NCBI RefSeq assembly: GCF_052115385.1
Contig: NZ_JBFRGP010000004.1
Location: forward strand, 248,001 to 312,000
Length of the DNA: 64,000 nucleotides
Direction: 5' to 3'
Source of the DNA: Dyella_D sp052115385
Lineage (GTDB): Bacteria; Pseudomonadota; Gammaproteobacteria; Xanthomonadales; Rhodanobacteraceae
The notes beneath the pieces are model-generated. The model saw only the letters and a program-made list of their open reading frames with translations, made no database searches and was not told where the DNA came from. Numbering within the stretch: position 1 is the stretch's first letter; every line of letters begins with the position of its first letter. Made by a program: the position numbers and the translations under genes. This document shows positions 57,695 through 64,000 of the stretch, one piece after another.

Positions 57695-59251
57695 ATGCAA
57701 AAACTCCGTTTCGACAATGCCTTCGTGCGCGAACTTCCTGCGGATCCGACGCAAGGTGCTGCGCTGCGTCAGGTCGCGGCGGCGTATTCGCGGGTCGAGC
57801 CGACCCCGGTCGCCGCGCCGAGGCTGATCGCCTGGTCGGCGGAGATGGCCGCCACCCTGGGCCTGGCCGAGACGGATCTGGCCCGCCCCGAGTTCGCCCG
57901 CGTGTTTGCCGGCAATGCATTGATGCCGGGCATGGAGCCGTGGGCGGCGAATTACGGCGGGCATCAGTTCGGCGCATGGGCCGGGCAGCTCGGCGATGGC
58001 CGCGCCATCTCGCTGGGCGAACTGGTGGACGAGCAGGGGCAGCGGCAGGAATTGCAGTTGAAGGGCGCCGGGCCCACGCCGTACTCGCGCGGTGCGGATG
58101 GCCGCGCGGTGCTGCGCTCGTCGATCCGCGAATTCCTGTGCAGCGAGGCGATGCATCACCTGGGCGTGCCGACCACACGCGCGCTGAGCCTGGTGCTCAC
58201 CGGCGACCAGGTGGTGCGCGACATGTTCTACGACGGCCATCCGCGCGAGGAAGCCGGCGCCATCGTGTGCCGTGTGGCGCCGTCCTTTATCCGCTTCGGC
58301 AACTTCGAGTTGCCGGCCTCGCGCGGCGATACGGTGCTGCTGCGCCAGTTGGTTGATTTCACCATCCGCCGCGATTTTCCCGAGCTGCAGGGCGCTGGCG
58401 AAGCGCGCTACGCCGAGTGGTTCGGCCAGGTTTGCGAACGCACCGCGCTGATGGTGGCGCACTGGATGCGCGTGGGCTTCGTGCACGGCGTGATGAACAC
58501 CGACAACATGTCCATCCTCGGCCTCACCATCGACTACGGCCCGTATGGCTGGATCGACAACTTCGATCCGGAGTGGACACCCAACACCACCGACGCGGGG
58601 CGGCGCCGCTACCGCTTCGGCCAGCAGCCGGGCATTGCCTGGTGGAATCTGAGCCGGCTGGCCGGCGCGCTGGCGCCGCTGTTCGCCGGCGTGGAGCCGT
58701 TGCAGGCGGGGCTGGATCGCTATGCCGACGCCTTCGCCGCGGCGGATCGCCGTTTCGTCACCGCCAAGCTCGGCCTGGCCGAATGCCGCGACGAGGACAT
58801 CGAGCTGATGAAATCGCTGCAGGCGTTGCTGGCGGAAGGCGAGGTCGATATGACTCTGTTCTTCCGCGCGCTGTCCGAATTGGATCCTTACGTGCCTTCG
58901 CTGGATCCGCTGCGCCACGCGTTCTACGACGAGGCGGGCCTGTGGCGCACCGACGCCGGCTTCCAAGCCTGGCTGGCGCGCTACACCGCGCGGCTGGTGG
59001 AGGACCCGCAGACGCGCGAGGCGCGCCGCGCGCTGATGCACGGCGTCAATCCGCGCTATGTACTGCGCAACTATCTGGCGCAGGAAGCGATCGATCGCGC
59101 GGAGCAGGGCGATTACGCCGGCGTCCATGAATTGCTGGACGTGATGCGCCATCCCTACGACGAGCAGCCCGGCCGCGAGCGCTTTGCGCAGAAGCGGCCG
59201 GATTGGGCGCGGCAGAAAGCGGGCTGTTCCATGTTGTCGTGCAGTTCCTGA
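57695..59251 (+). CDS. selO: SelO (YdiU) protein adenylyltransferase
   Basis: 518 aa pseudokinase that transfers AMP from ATP to Ser/Thr/Tyr of target proteins, part of the oxidative stress response. Motifs: NYGGHQFGAWAGQLGDGRAISLGE, LQLKGAGPTPYSRGADGRAVLRSSIREFLCSEAMHHLGVPTTRAL, HGVMNTDNMSILGLTIDYGPYGWID and EWTPNTTD. The C-terminus is LSCSS, containing the conserved redox Cys found near the end of SelO. ATG 57695 gives the usual N-terminus; an upstream ATG is in frame at 57650. Confidence 0.93.
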   Translation: MQKLRFDNAFVRELPADPTQGAALRQVAAAYSRVEPTPVAAPRLIAWSAEMAATLGLAETDLARPEFARVFAGNALMPGMEPWAANYGGHQFGAWAGQLGDGRAISLGELVDEQGQRQELQLKGAGPTPYSRGADGRAVLRSSIREFLCSEAMHHLGVPTTRALSLVLTGDQVVRDMFYDGHPREEAGAIVCRVAPSFIRFGNFELPASRGDTVLLRQLVDFTIRRDFPELQGAGEARYAEWFGQVCERTALMVAHWMRVGFVHGVMNTDNMSILGLTIDYGPYGWIDNFDPEWTPNTTDAGRRRYRFGQQPGIAWWNLSRLAGALAPLFAGVEPLQAGLDRYADAFAAADRRFVTAKLGLAECRDEDIELMKSLQALLAEGEVDMTLFFRALSELDPYVPSLDPLRHAFYDEAGLWRTDAGFQAWLARYTARLVEDPQTREARRALMHGVNPRYVLRNYLAQEAIDRAEQGDYAGVHELLDVMRHPYDEQPGRERFAQKRPDWARQKAGCSMLSCSS

Positions 59252-59385
59252 CCTTTTCCGGCAGGTCCTGACGCGGTCGGTCTCTCTATGCCACGGCGGC
59301 CTGTCACGTCGTTTCGCTAGCCGGCGAAACGATTCGGCGCGGAAGCGATCACGCTAGCGGGTACGTTCCCCACAAGGCCTGTCGC

Positions 59386-60360
59386 ATGTCCCTGTTGCTC
59401 GCCATCGGCCTGGCGGCCGCCCTGCCTGCCACCCACACCTACTATCTGCCCGCGGGCGAAGGGCAGCGCGTGGCGCTGCATTGCATCGAGCCGGAGGGTC
59501 ACGTCCGTCAGGCTGCTTTGTTCGTGCACGGTGCCAGCTTCCCGACCATGCTCGCTGCAGGTTTCGAATTCGCACCCGGCGATTCGTGGATGGGCTTCAT
59601 GGCACGCCGCGGCTTTGTCTCCTGCGGACTGGATTTCCTGGGCTTCGGCGCTTCCACCCGCCCACCCGCGATGGCCGGCGCCGCCGATGCGGCGAAGCCC
59701 GTCACGCGCGCACCGGAGGCGGCGCGGCAGATCGCGCTGGCGGTGGAAGAGCTGCGCGGCAAGCGCCATCTGGACGTCCATCTGATCGCGCATTCCTGGG
59801 GCACGATTCCCGCTGCCGAATATGCCGCCGAGCATCCTGGCACGCTGGCTTCGCTCACCTTGTTCGGTCCGGTGGTGCCGACCGGCGCTGCCGACAAGCC
59901 GGACACCACCGCGTGGTGGAGCATCACTGCGCAGCAGCGCTATCAACAATTGCTGTTCGAGCAAGTGCTGCCGAAAGATTTGCGCCTGATCGAGCCGGCG
60001 GTAACGCAGCGCTGGGCGGCGGCGTTCGACGCCTCGGTGCCGAAAGTGCGAGGCGATGCCGCGGATGCGCTGCGCATTCCCTCGGGGCCGGTGGCCGATA
60101 TCCCGCAGGTCCAGGGCGGAAGCTATCCGTACGATCCGGCGCGGATCACCACGCCGGTGTTCGCGGTCTACGGCGATTACGACACGGTGGTCAACGATGC
60201 GCAGGCCGCGGATTTCCTGAAGCGCTTCAGCGCCAGCCCGCTGGTGTGGCGTCTGCGCATCGACCACGGCACGCACGTGATGCATCTGGAGCGCTATCGC
60301 CATTCGCTTTATCGCAGCGTCGCCGCGTTTATCGATGCCGCGGAGGAGGCGAAGCCGTGA
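59386..60360 (+). CDS. Alpha/beta hydrolase
   Basis: 324 aa. A short hydrophobic leader (LLLAIGLAAALPA) may be a signal peptide. The hydrolase core has ALFVHGASFPTML, the nucleophile AHSWGT, PVFAVYGDYDTVVN (acid) and HGTHVMHLE (His). Homologs are annotated as general lipase/esterase-like hydrolases. It overlaps the next gene by 4 nt (GTGA), so both are translated together. Substrate unknown. Confidence 0.88.
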   Translation: MSLLLAIGLAAALPATHTYYLPAGEGQRVALHCIEPEGHVRQAALFVHGASFPTMLAAGFEFAPGDSWMGFMARRGFVSCGLDFLGFGASTRPPAMAGAADAAKPVTRAPEAARQIALAVEELRGKRHLDVHLIAHSWGTIPAAEYAAEHPGTLASLTLFGPVVPTGAADKPDTTAWWSITAQQRYQQLLFEQVLPKDLRLIEPAVTQRWAAAFDASVPKVRGDAADALRIPSGPVADIPQVQGGSYPYDPARITTPVFAVYGDYDTVVNDAQAADFLKRFSASPLVWRLRIDHGTHVMHLERYRHSLYRSVAAFIDAAEEAKP

Positions 60361-60716
60361 TCGCGGTGATCTTCGAGGTGTGGCCGGCGGAGGGTTGCCG
60401 CGAGACTTACCTGGATATCGCTGCCGAGCTGCGTCCACTGCTGGAGGAGATCGATGGCTTCCTGTCGATCGAGCGTTTCGAGAGCTTGAGCGAGCGCGGC
60501 AAGCTGTTGTCGCTTTCGTGCTGGCGCGATGAGGAAGCGGTGGCAGCATGGCGGCAACAGGAGGCGCATCGCACGGCCCAGCTTGAGGGGCGGCAGGGGA
60601 TTTTGCGCGACTATCGCCTGCGTGTAGCTGGCGTGATGCGCGACTACGGCATGGACGATCGTGGGCAGGTGCCGGAAGACAGCCGGCGATATCACGATGG
60701 GTCCATGCAGCCATAG
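60357..60716 (+). CDS. Antibiotic biosynthesis monooxygenase (ABM) domain protein
   Basis: 119 aa dimeric alpha+beta barrel: IAVIFEVWPAEGCRETYLDIAAELRPLLEEIDGFLSIERFESLSERGKLLSLSCWRDEEAVAAWRQQEAHR. ABM proteins include heme-degrading and quinone monooxygenases; members like this are often uncharacterised. The GTG 60357 overlaps the hydrolase stop, with GGAGG in the hydrolase tail serving as ribosome site. Coupling suggests a shared substrate pathway. Confidence 0.88.
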   Translation: MIAVIFEVWPAEGCRETYLDIAAELRPLLEEIDGFLSIERFESLSERGKLLSLSCWRDEEAVAAWRQQEAHRTAQLEGRQGILRDYRLRVAGVMRDYGMDDRGQVPEDSRRYHDGSMQP

Positions 60717-60885
60717 CCGGTGCCAGGCAGCGCGGTACTCAGTTGCCGAAGCATGTGTGCCCGTTCGTCGCGATCGCACGGTCTGTGCCGTCGATTCGTA
60801 TTTATTCGTAGTGAGGTCAGTTCAAGGTGGCCCCTGGCCAGGAAGGCCGCACTGAACAGGGCCAATCCTTAATGAGGTCATCACT

Positions 60886-62307
60886 ATGAAATGGCGAAAC
60901 ATGTATTTTGTCGCGCTCATCTTTTCGTGTGCCTTTGCAAGCCAGGTTTTTGCTCAGGCTTACTATCATGACAGTGGGGACTTGCCGCAGCGCGCGGACT
61001 GGATGAGGCAATTGCCCGATACCACCCGCTTGTCCGAGATGAGTATTCCGGGCACGCACGATTCGGCGGCCTTGAAGTACGGTGGCGATATCGTTCTCAC
61101 GCAGTCGTTGACGATCACCCGGCAGTTGAATGGAGGAGTCCGTTTCCTGGATCTTCGGGCGCGTCACATCAACAATGTATTCGCGATGCATCACGGTCCC
61201 GTCTATCAGGGGGCGATGTTCGGCGATGTGCTTGGCGAGATGATCGACTTCCTGCGCCGGCATCCTTCGGAAACCATCATTGCGCGCCTGAAGGAGGAGC
61301 ACGATCCGGCTGGAAATACGCGCTCCTTCGAGCAGACCTTCAAGTCCTATTACGATCCGAACCGGCAGTGGTTCGCCAGCCCCGGGGAGAACAATCCATC
61401 GCTGGGGACGCTGCGAGGAAAGATTCTGATCCTGGCTGACTACAGTCGCTCCGATCGCAGCTATGGCCGAAGCTATGGTGGGCTGAACGCCCAGGACGCC
61501 TATTCGGTTTCGACGAACTGGGATCTTTATGGCAAGTGGGAGAAAGTGAAGAGCCAGCTCAGTAAGGCCGCGGAGAGTCGCAACGGTACGATCCACATCA
61601 ATTATCTGAGTGCTTCCGGCGGCGCCTTTCCCTACTTCATCGCCAGCGGCAAATCTTCGCCGGGGACCCACGCCCCTCAATTGGTGACGGGACGCACCAC
61701 GATCGGAGCCTGGGCGGATTCCTGGCCGGACTTTCCGCGAACCGCCTGCCTGGGCAGCTGGTGCACGATCGAGTTTCTCGGCACCAACGGGTTGACCGTC
61801 AATTATTTGAACGGCAAGTCATGGCGCGGTCTTGGCATTGTTGCCGCGGATTTTCCCGGTCCGGATCTGATCGGTGCGCTGGTTCGCGCCAATGCCAATA
61901 CGCGCCTGAACCGGATCGTGCAGGTATCGACGGGACGCTGCATCGATGCGGAAGGGACGCTGAAGCCGGGTGGCAGCTTGCAGCTGATGCCGTGTCGCCG
62001 GCATTCCGCGCAGGACATCAGAATCGATGACCTCAACATGGCGGTAGGCGGAGCGTCGAGCCGGCTATGCATGGATGTGCGCTCTGGCATACCGACGGAT
62101 CATCAATCGGTGATCCTCTACGACTGCCATGGGGATACCAACCAACAATGGGTCACTCGTGAGGATGGCCGTATTCAAAGCCAGCGCAGGTCGTTGTTCT
62201 TGCAGCCCATGTGCCTCACCGTTGAAGGGTTTCCTTCGCGCCTGACGGTACGGCCATGCCAGCTTCGTGGCGCTGATCAGGTCTTCGCTGTCAGGCAGGC
62301 GCCGTAA
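60886..62307 (+). CDS. Secreted phosphatidylinositol-specific phospholipase C with ricin-type lectin domain
   Basis: 473 aa. Signal peptide ending near VFAQ (24). A PLC-X domain has both catalytic His: His58 in SIPGTHDSAA and His102/103 in FAMHHGPVYQG, with GVRFLDLRARH and ETIIARLKEEH between and after them. The last ~140 residues form a ricin B-type beta-trefoil (GRCIDAEG, LCMDVRS, DTNQQWV). It would cleave phosphatidylinositol or GPI anchors of eukaryotic membranes, with the lectin binding glycans. Base composition is less GC-rich than its neighbours, hinting at acquisition by transfer. GAGGT precedes ATG 60886. Confidence 0.88.
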   Translation: MKWRNMYFVALIFSCAFASQVFAQAYYHDSGDLPQRADWMRQLPDTTRLSEMSIPGTHDSAALKYGGDIVLTQSLTITRQLNGGVRFLDLRARHINNVFAMHHGPVYQGAMFGDVLGEMIDFLRRHPSETIIARLKEEHDPAGNTRSFEQTFKSYYDPNRQWFASPGENNPSLGTLRGKILILADYSRSDRSYGRSYGGLNAQDAYSVSTNWDLYGKWEKVKSQLSKAAESRNGTIHINYLSASGGAFPYFIASGKSSPGTHAPQLVTGRTTIGAWADSWPDFPRTACLGSWCTIEFLGTNGLTVNYLNGKSWRGLGIVAADFPGPDLIGALVRANANTRLNRIVQVSTGRCIDAEGTLKPGGSLQLMPCRRHSAQDIRIDDLNMAVGGASSRLCMDVRSGIPTDHQSVILYDCHGDTNQQWVTREDGRIQSQRRSLFLQPMCLTVEGFPSRLTVRPCQLRGADQVFAVRQAP

Positions 62308-62368
62308 GCGAGGGCGATGAATGGTGGCTGGGCCGGGGTGCGCATAGCGCCTCCCGGCCTGCTTCAGC

Positions 62369-62806
62369 TCAGCGCAATGCGCTTTCGATGAATTGCCGCA
62401 GCTGCGCAGGCGGCAGCGCCCCGGCCTGCCGCGCCATCTCGCGCCCGCCGCGAAACACCATCAGCGTGGGAATACTGCGTATCCCATAACGCTGCGCCAA
62501 CGTTGGCTGCGCATCCGTATCCACCTTGGCGAACCGCACCCGCGGCTCCCACAGCTGCGCGGCTTGCATGAACACCGGCGCGAACGAACGGCAGGGGCCG
62601 CACCATGGCGCCCAGAAATCCACCAGCACCGGCATCTCGCCACGCAGGGCGATGGCGTCGAAGCGCGCGCTATCGAGCTCCACCGGCCGGCCTTCGAACA
62701 GCGCCTGCTTGCAGCGCCCGCACACGGGTTTTTCGGCCAGCCGCTCGGAAGGCACGCGATTGAGCGCGCCACAATGAGGGCAGGGGACATTCGTGGTGGC
62801 GGACAT
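62369..62806 (-). CDS. trxC: Thioredoxin 2 (TrxC)
   Basis: 145 aa. N-terminal zinc site with CPHC (Cys9, Cys12) and CGRC (Cys29, Cys32), then a thioredoxin fold with active site WCGPC (Cys69, Cys72) in VLVDFWAPWCGPCRSFAPVF. It reduces protein disulfides in the cytosol during oxidative stress; the zinc site modulates its redox behaviour. Divergent from a membrane protein 39 nt away. Confidence 0.93.
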   Translation of the reverse strand: MSATTNVPCPHCGALNRVPSERLAEKPVCGRCKQALFEGRPVELDSARFDAIALRGEMPVLVDFWAPWCGPCRSFAPVFMQAAQLWEPRVRFAKVDTDAQPTLAQRYGIRSIPTLMVFRGGREMARQAGALPPAQLRQFIESALR

Positions 62807-62845
62807 GGCAGACTCCGGCGGCCGGTTTCGGACGCGGAGATGGTG

Positions 62846-63343
62846 ATGGCCGCAGCGGAAACAAGTCGTGGATCGAGTCTTGGGCTGCGCGCGCTTCAGC
62901 TCGCGGGTGCGCTGTGGACTTCGCCCAACAGCTTGCTGGGCCTGCTCGCCGGCCTGTGCTGCCTGTGCCTTGGCGCGCGCCTGCAATGGCGTGGCGACGA
63001 ACTCGCGCTCAGCTTCGTCCGCGTGCGCTGGCCCGGTCGGGGTGGCGGCGCGCTGACCCTGGGCAACGTGATCCTCTACACCGGCGAGGAACTGGACACG
63101 CCCTGCCTGACCTATGCCCACCGCGCCGGCCGCGGCGCGGAAGCGCCGGTCTCGCTGGCCGCGCACGAACGCGCCCACGTCTACCAGTACATGCTGCTCG
63201 GCCCGCTGTTCCTGCCGCTGTACCTGCTATGCGGCGGGGTCAGCGTGCGCAATCCGTTCGAGCGCGCCGCCGACCGTTATGCGCGCGACGGCGGCGCGGC
63301 CTGGTGGCCATGGCTTAAAGCGGGTAGCGCACCACCAGGTTGA
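62846..63343 (+). CDS. Membrane protein with an HExxH motif
   Basis: 165 aa with hydrophobic segments near 25-45 and 112-130 and HERAH (107-111) in VSLAAHERAHVYQYMLLGPLFLPLYLL, the HExxH signature of zinc metalloproteases; NPFERAADRYA follows, a possible third-ligand area. Unknown family in xanthomonads; protease activity is inferred only from the motif. ATG 62846 is preferred because GGAG lies six bases ahead; ATG 62840 is in frame. Overlaps the convergent outer-membrane barrel gene by 29 nt. Confidence 0.7.
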   Translation: MAAAETSRGSSLGLRALQLAGALWTSPNSLLGLLAGLCCLCLGARLQWRGDELALSFVRVRWPGRGGGALTLGNVILYTGEELDTPCLTYAHRAGRGAEAPVSLAAHERAHVYQYMLLGPLFLPLYLLCGGVSVRNPFERAADRYARDGGAAWWPWLKAGSAPPG

Positions 63344-64000
63344 TGCTGTTGTTCCAATAGCCGGAGCCGCCATTGCTGGCCGACGCGGCGGAGCTGCGCC
63401 CCAGTTGCAGGTCGAGGCGGCCGTTGCCGGGCAGGCGCCCTTGCAGTGACAGGCCGACGGTGTAGACGCCCGCGCCGTTGCCGTCGATCACTTGCCGCCC
63501 GCCCAACACCACCGCGCGCAGCTTCCACTGCGGATTGATGCTGTACACGCCGACCAGCCCGAACTGGCCCGAGCGGTAGTTGCGCGGATTGAAATACACG
63601 CCGCGGCTGGGTTCGCTGCTGTGGAAGATGCGCCCGGAGAACTCGGCGCCGATCGCCGCGCGGGTGCCGGCGATGTCGTAGGGACTGAGCAGCACGCGCA
63701 GCACGCCGCCGTCGCGGTGATTGCCGTCGTTGAAGTTCTGCCGGTAATAGGTGGGCAGCACGTACAGCCGCGGCGCGGGCCGCAGGCTCACGCCGGCGCT
63801 GAACAGGTTGTAGAGCAGGTGATGGTCGATCGCGGTGTCGGTCGGCACCGGCGCGCGCTCCGCGCCGGCGCTGAAGCTGAAGACGTCGCTGGGCTGCAAG
63901 GTCCAGTCGGCATTGCCCTGCAGGTAGTGCCAGCCGTTGGCGCGGCCGGGGCCGGCGTGCAGGTTGATGGTGTTGTCCTCGCCGAGGCGCAGCTGCGCGG
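63315..64000 (-). CDS. Outer-membrane beta-barrel protein, C-terminal part (start outside window)
   Basis: About 228 residues visible, all alternating beta strands with aromatic girdle residues: NLHAGPGRANGWHYLQGNADWTL, RLYVLPTYYRQNF, GRIFHSSEPSRGVYFNPRNYRSGQFGLVGVYS and a final SINLVVRYPL. YFNPRNYRSGQ resembles the Y-P-HY element of barrels in BcsC/PgaA-type exopolysaccharide export proteins, but assignment without the N-terminus is tentative. It lacks the usual C-terminal Phe. The 5' end and any TPR domain lie beyond position 64000. Confidence 0.7.
   Translation of the reverse strand, partial: AQLRLGEDNTINLHAGPGRANGWHYLQGNADWTLQPSDVFSFSAGAERAPVPTDTAIDHHLLYNLFSAGVSLRPAPRLYVLPTYYRQNFNDGNHRDGGVLRVLLSPYDIAGTRAAIGAEFSGRIFHSSEPSRGVYFNPRNYRSGQFGLVGVYSINPQWKLRAVVLGGRQVIDGNGAGVYTVGLSLQGRLPGNGRLDLQLGRSSAASASNGGSGYWNNSINLVVRYPL

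Overview
The window is a GC-rich chromosomal segment from a gammaproteobacterium of the Xanthomonadales/Lysobacterales type, probably Rhodanobacteraceae (Dyella, Frateuria, Luteibacter or Rhodanobacter-like). The evidence is a TonB-dependent receptor of the Xanthomonas/Caulobacter type, an alpha-amino acid ester hydrolase resembling the Xanthomonas enzyme, many small exported proteins, and dense palindromic intergenic repeats. No rRNA, tRNA, CRISPR array, prophage, transposase or integrase was seen. Assignments rest on reading motifs in the translated sequence; no database search was run.

Layout. 0-10 kb: an ene-reductase (cut by the left edge) divergent from a LysR regulator, a Tat-exported GH43 glycosidase, a Kef-type antiporter, an exported protein, an AraC regulator, a two-domain DUF1579-like exported protein, and an SDR oxidoreductase divergent from its likely HTH repressor. 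10-15 kb: a second AraC regulator, then a four-gene operon (DUF4331, HupE/UreJ, small membrane protein, DUF4198) in which every junction is a 4-nt overlap, then a single-domain DUF1579-like protein. 15-25 kb: isochorismatase-fold hydrolase, TonB receptor, GST plus DUF899 pair, MarR / Cys-less isochorismatase-fold protein / MFS exporter cluster, and a secreted protein with one c-heme motif. 25-41 kb: SRPBCC-ArsR operon with two clear operators, creatininase-like protein, beta-propeller protein, WG-repeat lipoprotein, GIY-YIG protein, YjdM, two tandem paralogs of unknown function, VOC protein, ExbD, DUF3014 protein, Bcr/CflA exporter, ThpR, exported methyltransferase, HDOD protein, luciferase-like monooxygenase, DUF72. 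41-49 kb: a run of exported proteins, mostly hydrolases (PD40 protein, class C serine hydrolase, esterase, DUF3761 protein, alpha-amino acid ester hydrolase). 49-64 kb: MscS-type channel, endonuclease V, AraC plus carboxymuconolactone-decarboxylase-like protein, SLAC1/TehA-like channel, RsmC- and RsuA-type rRNA enzymes, SelO, alpha/beta hydrolase plus ABM protein, a secreted PI-PLC with a ricin-type lectin, thioredoxin 2, an HExxH membrane protein, and the C-terminal part of an outer-membrane barrel.

Most units are regulator/enzyme pairs or short operons. The points most worth a second look are: the four-gene overlapping operon at 10976-14101; a 13-bp tandem duplication that puts the endonuclease V N-terminus out of frame; a promoter motif shared by two DUF1579-like paralogs; paired operators in front of SRPBCC-ArsR and of the SDR; and a palindromic repeat family confined to 25-53 kb that supplies the stop codon of two genes.
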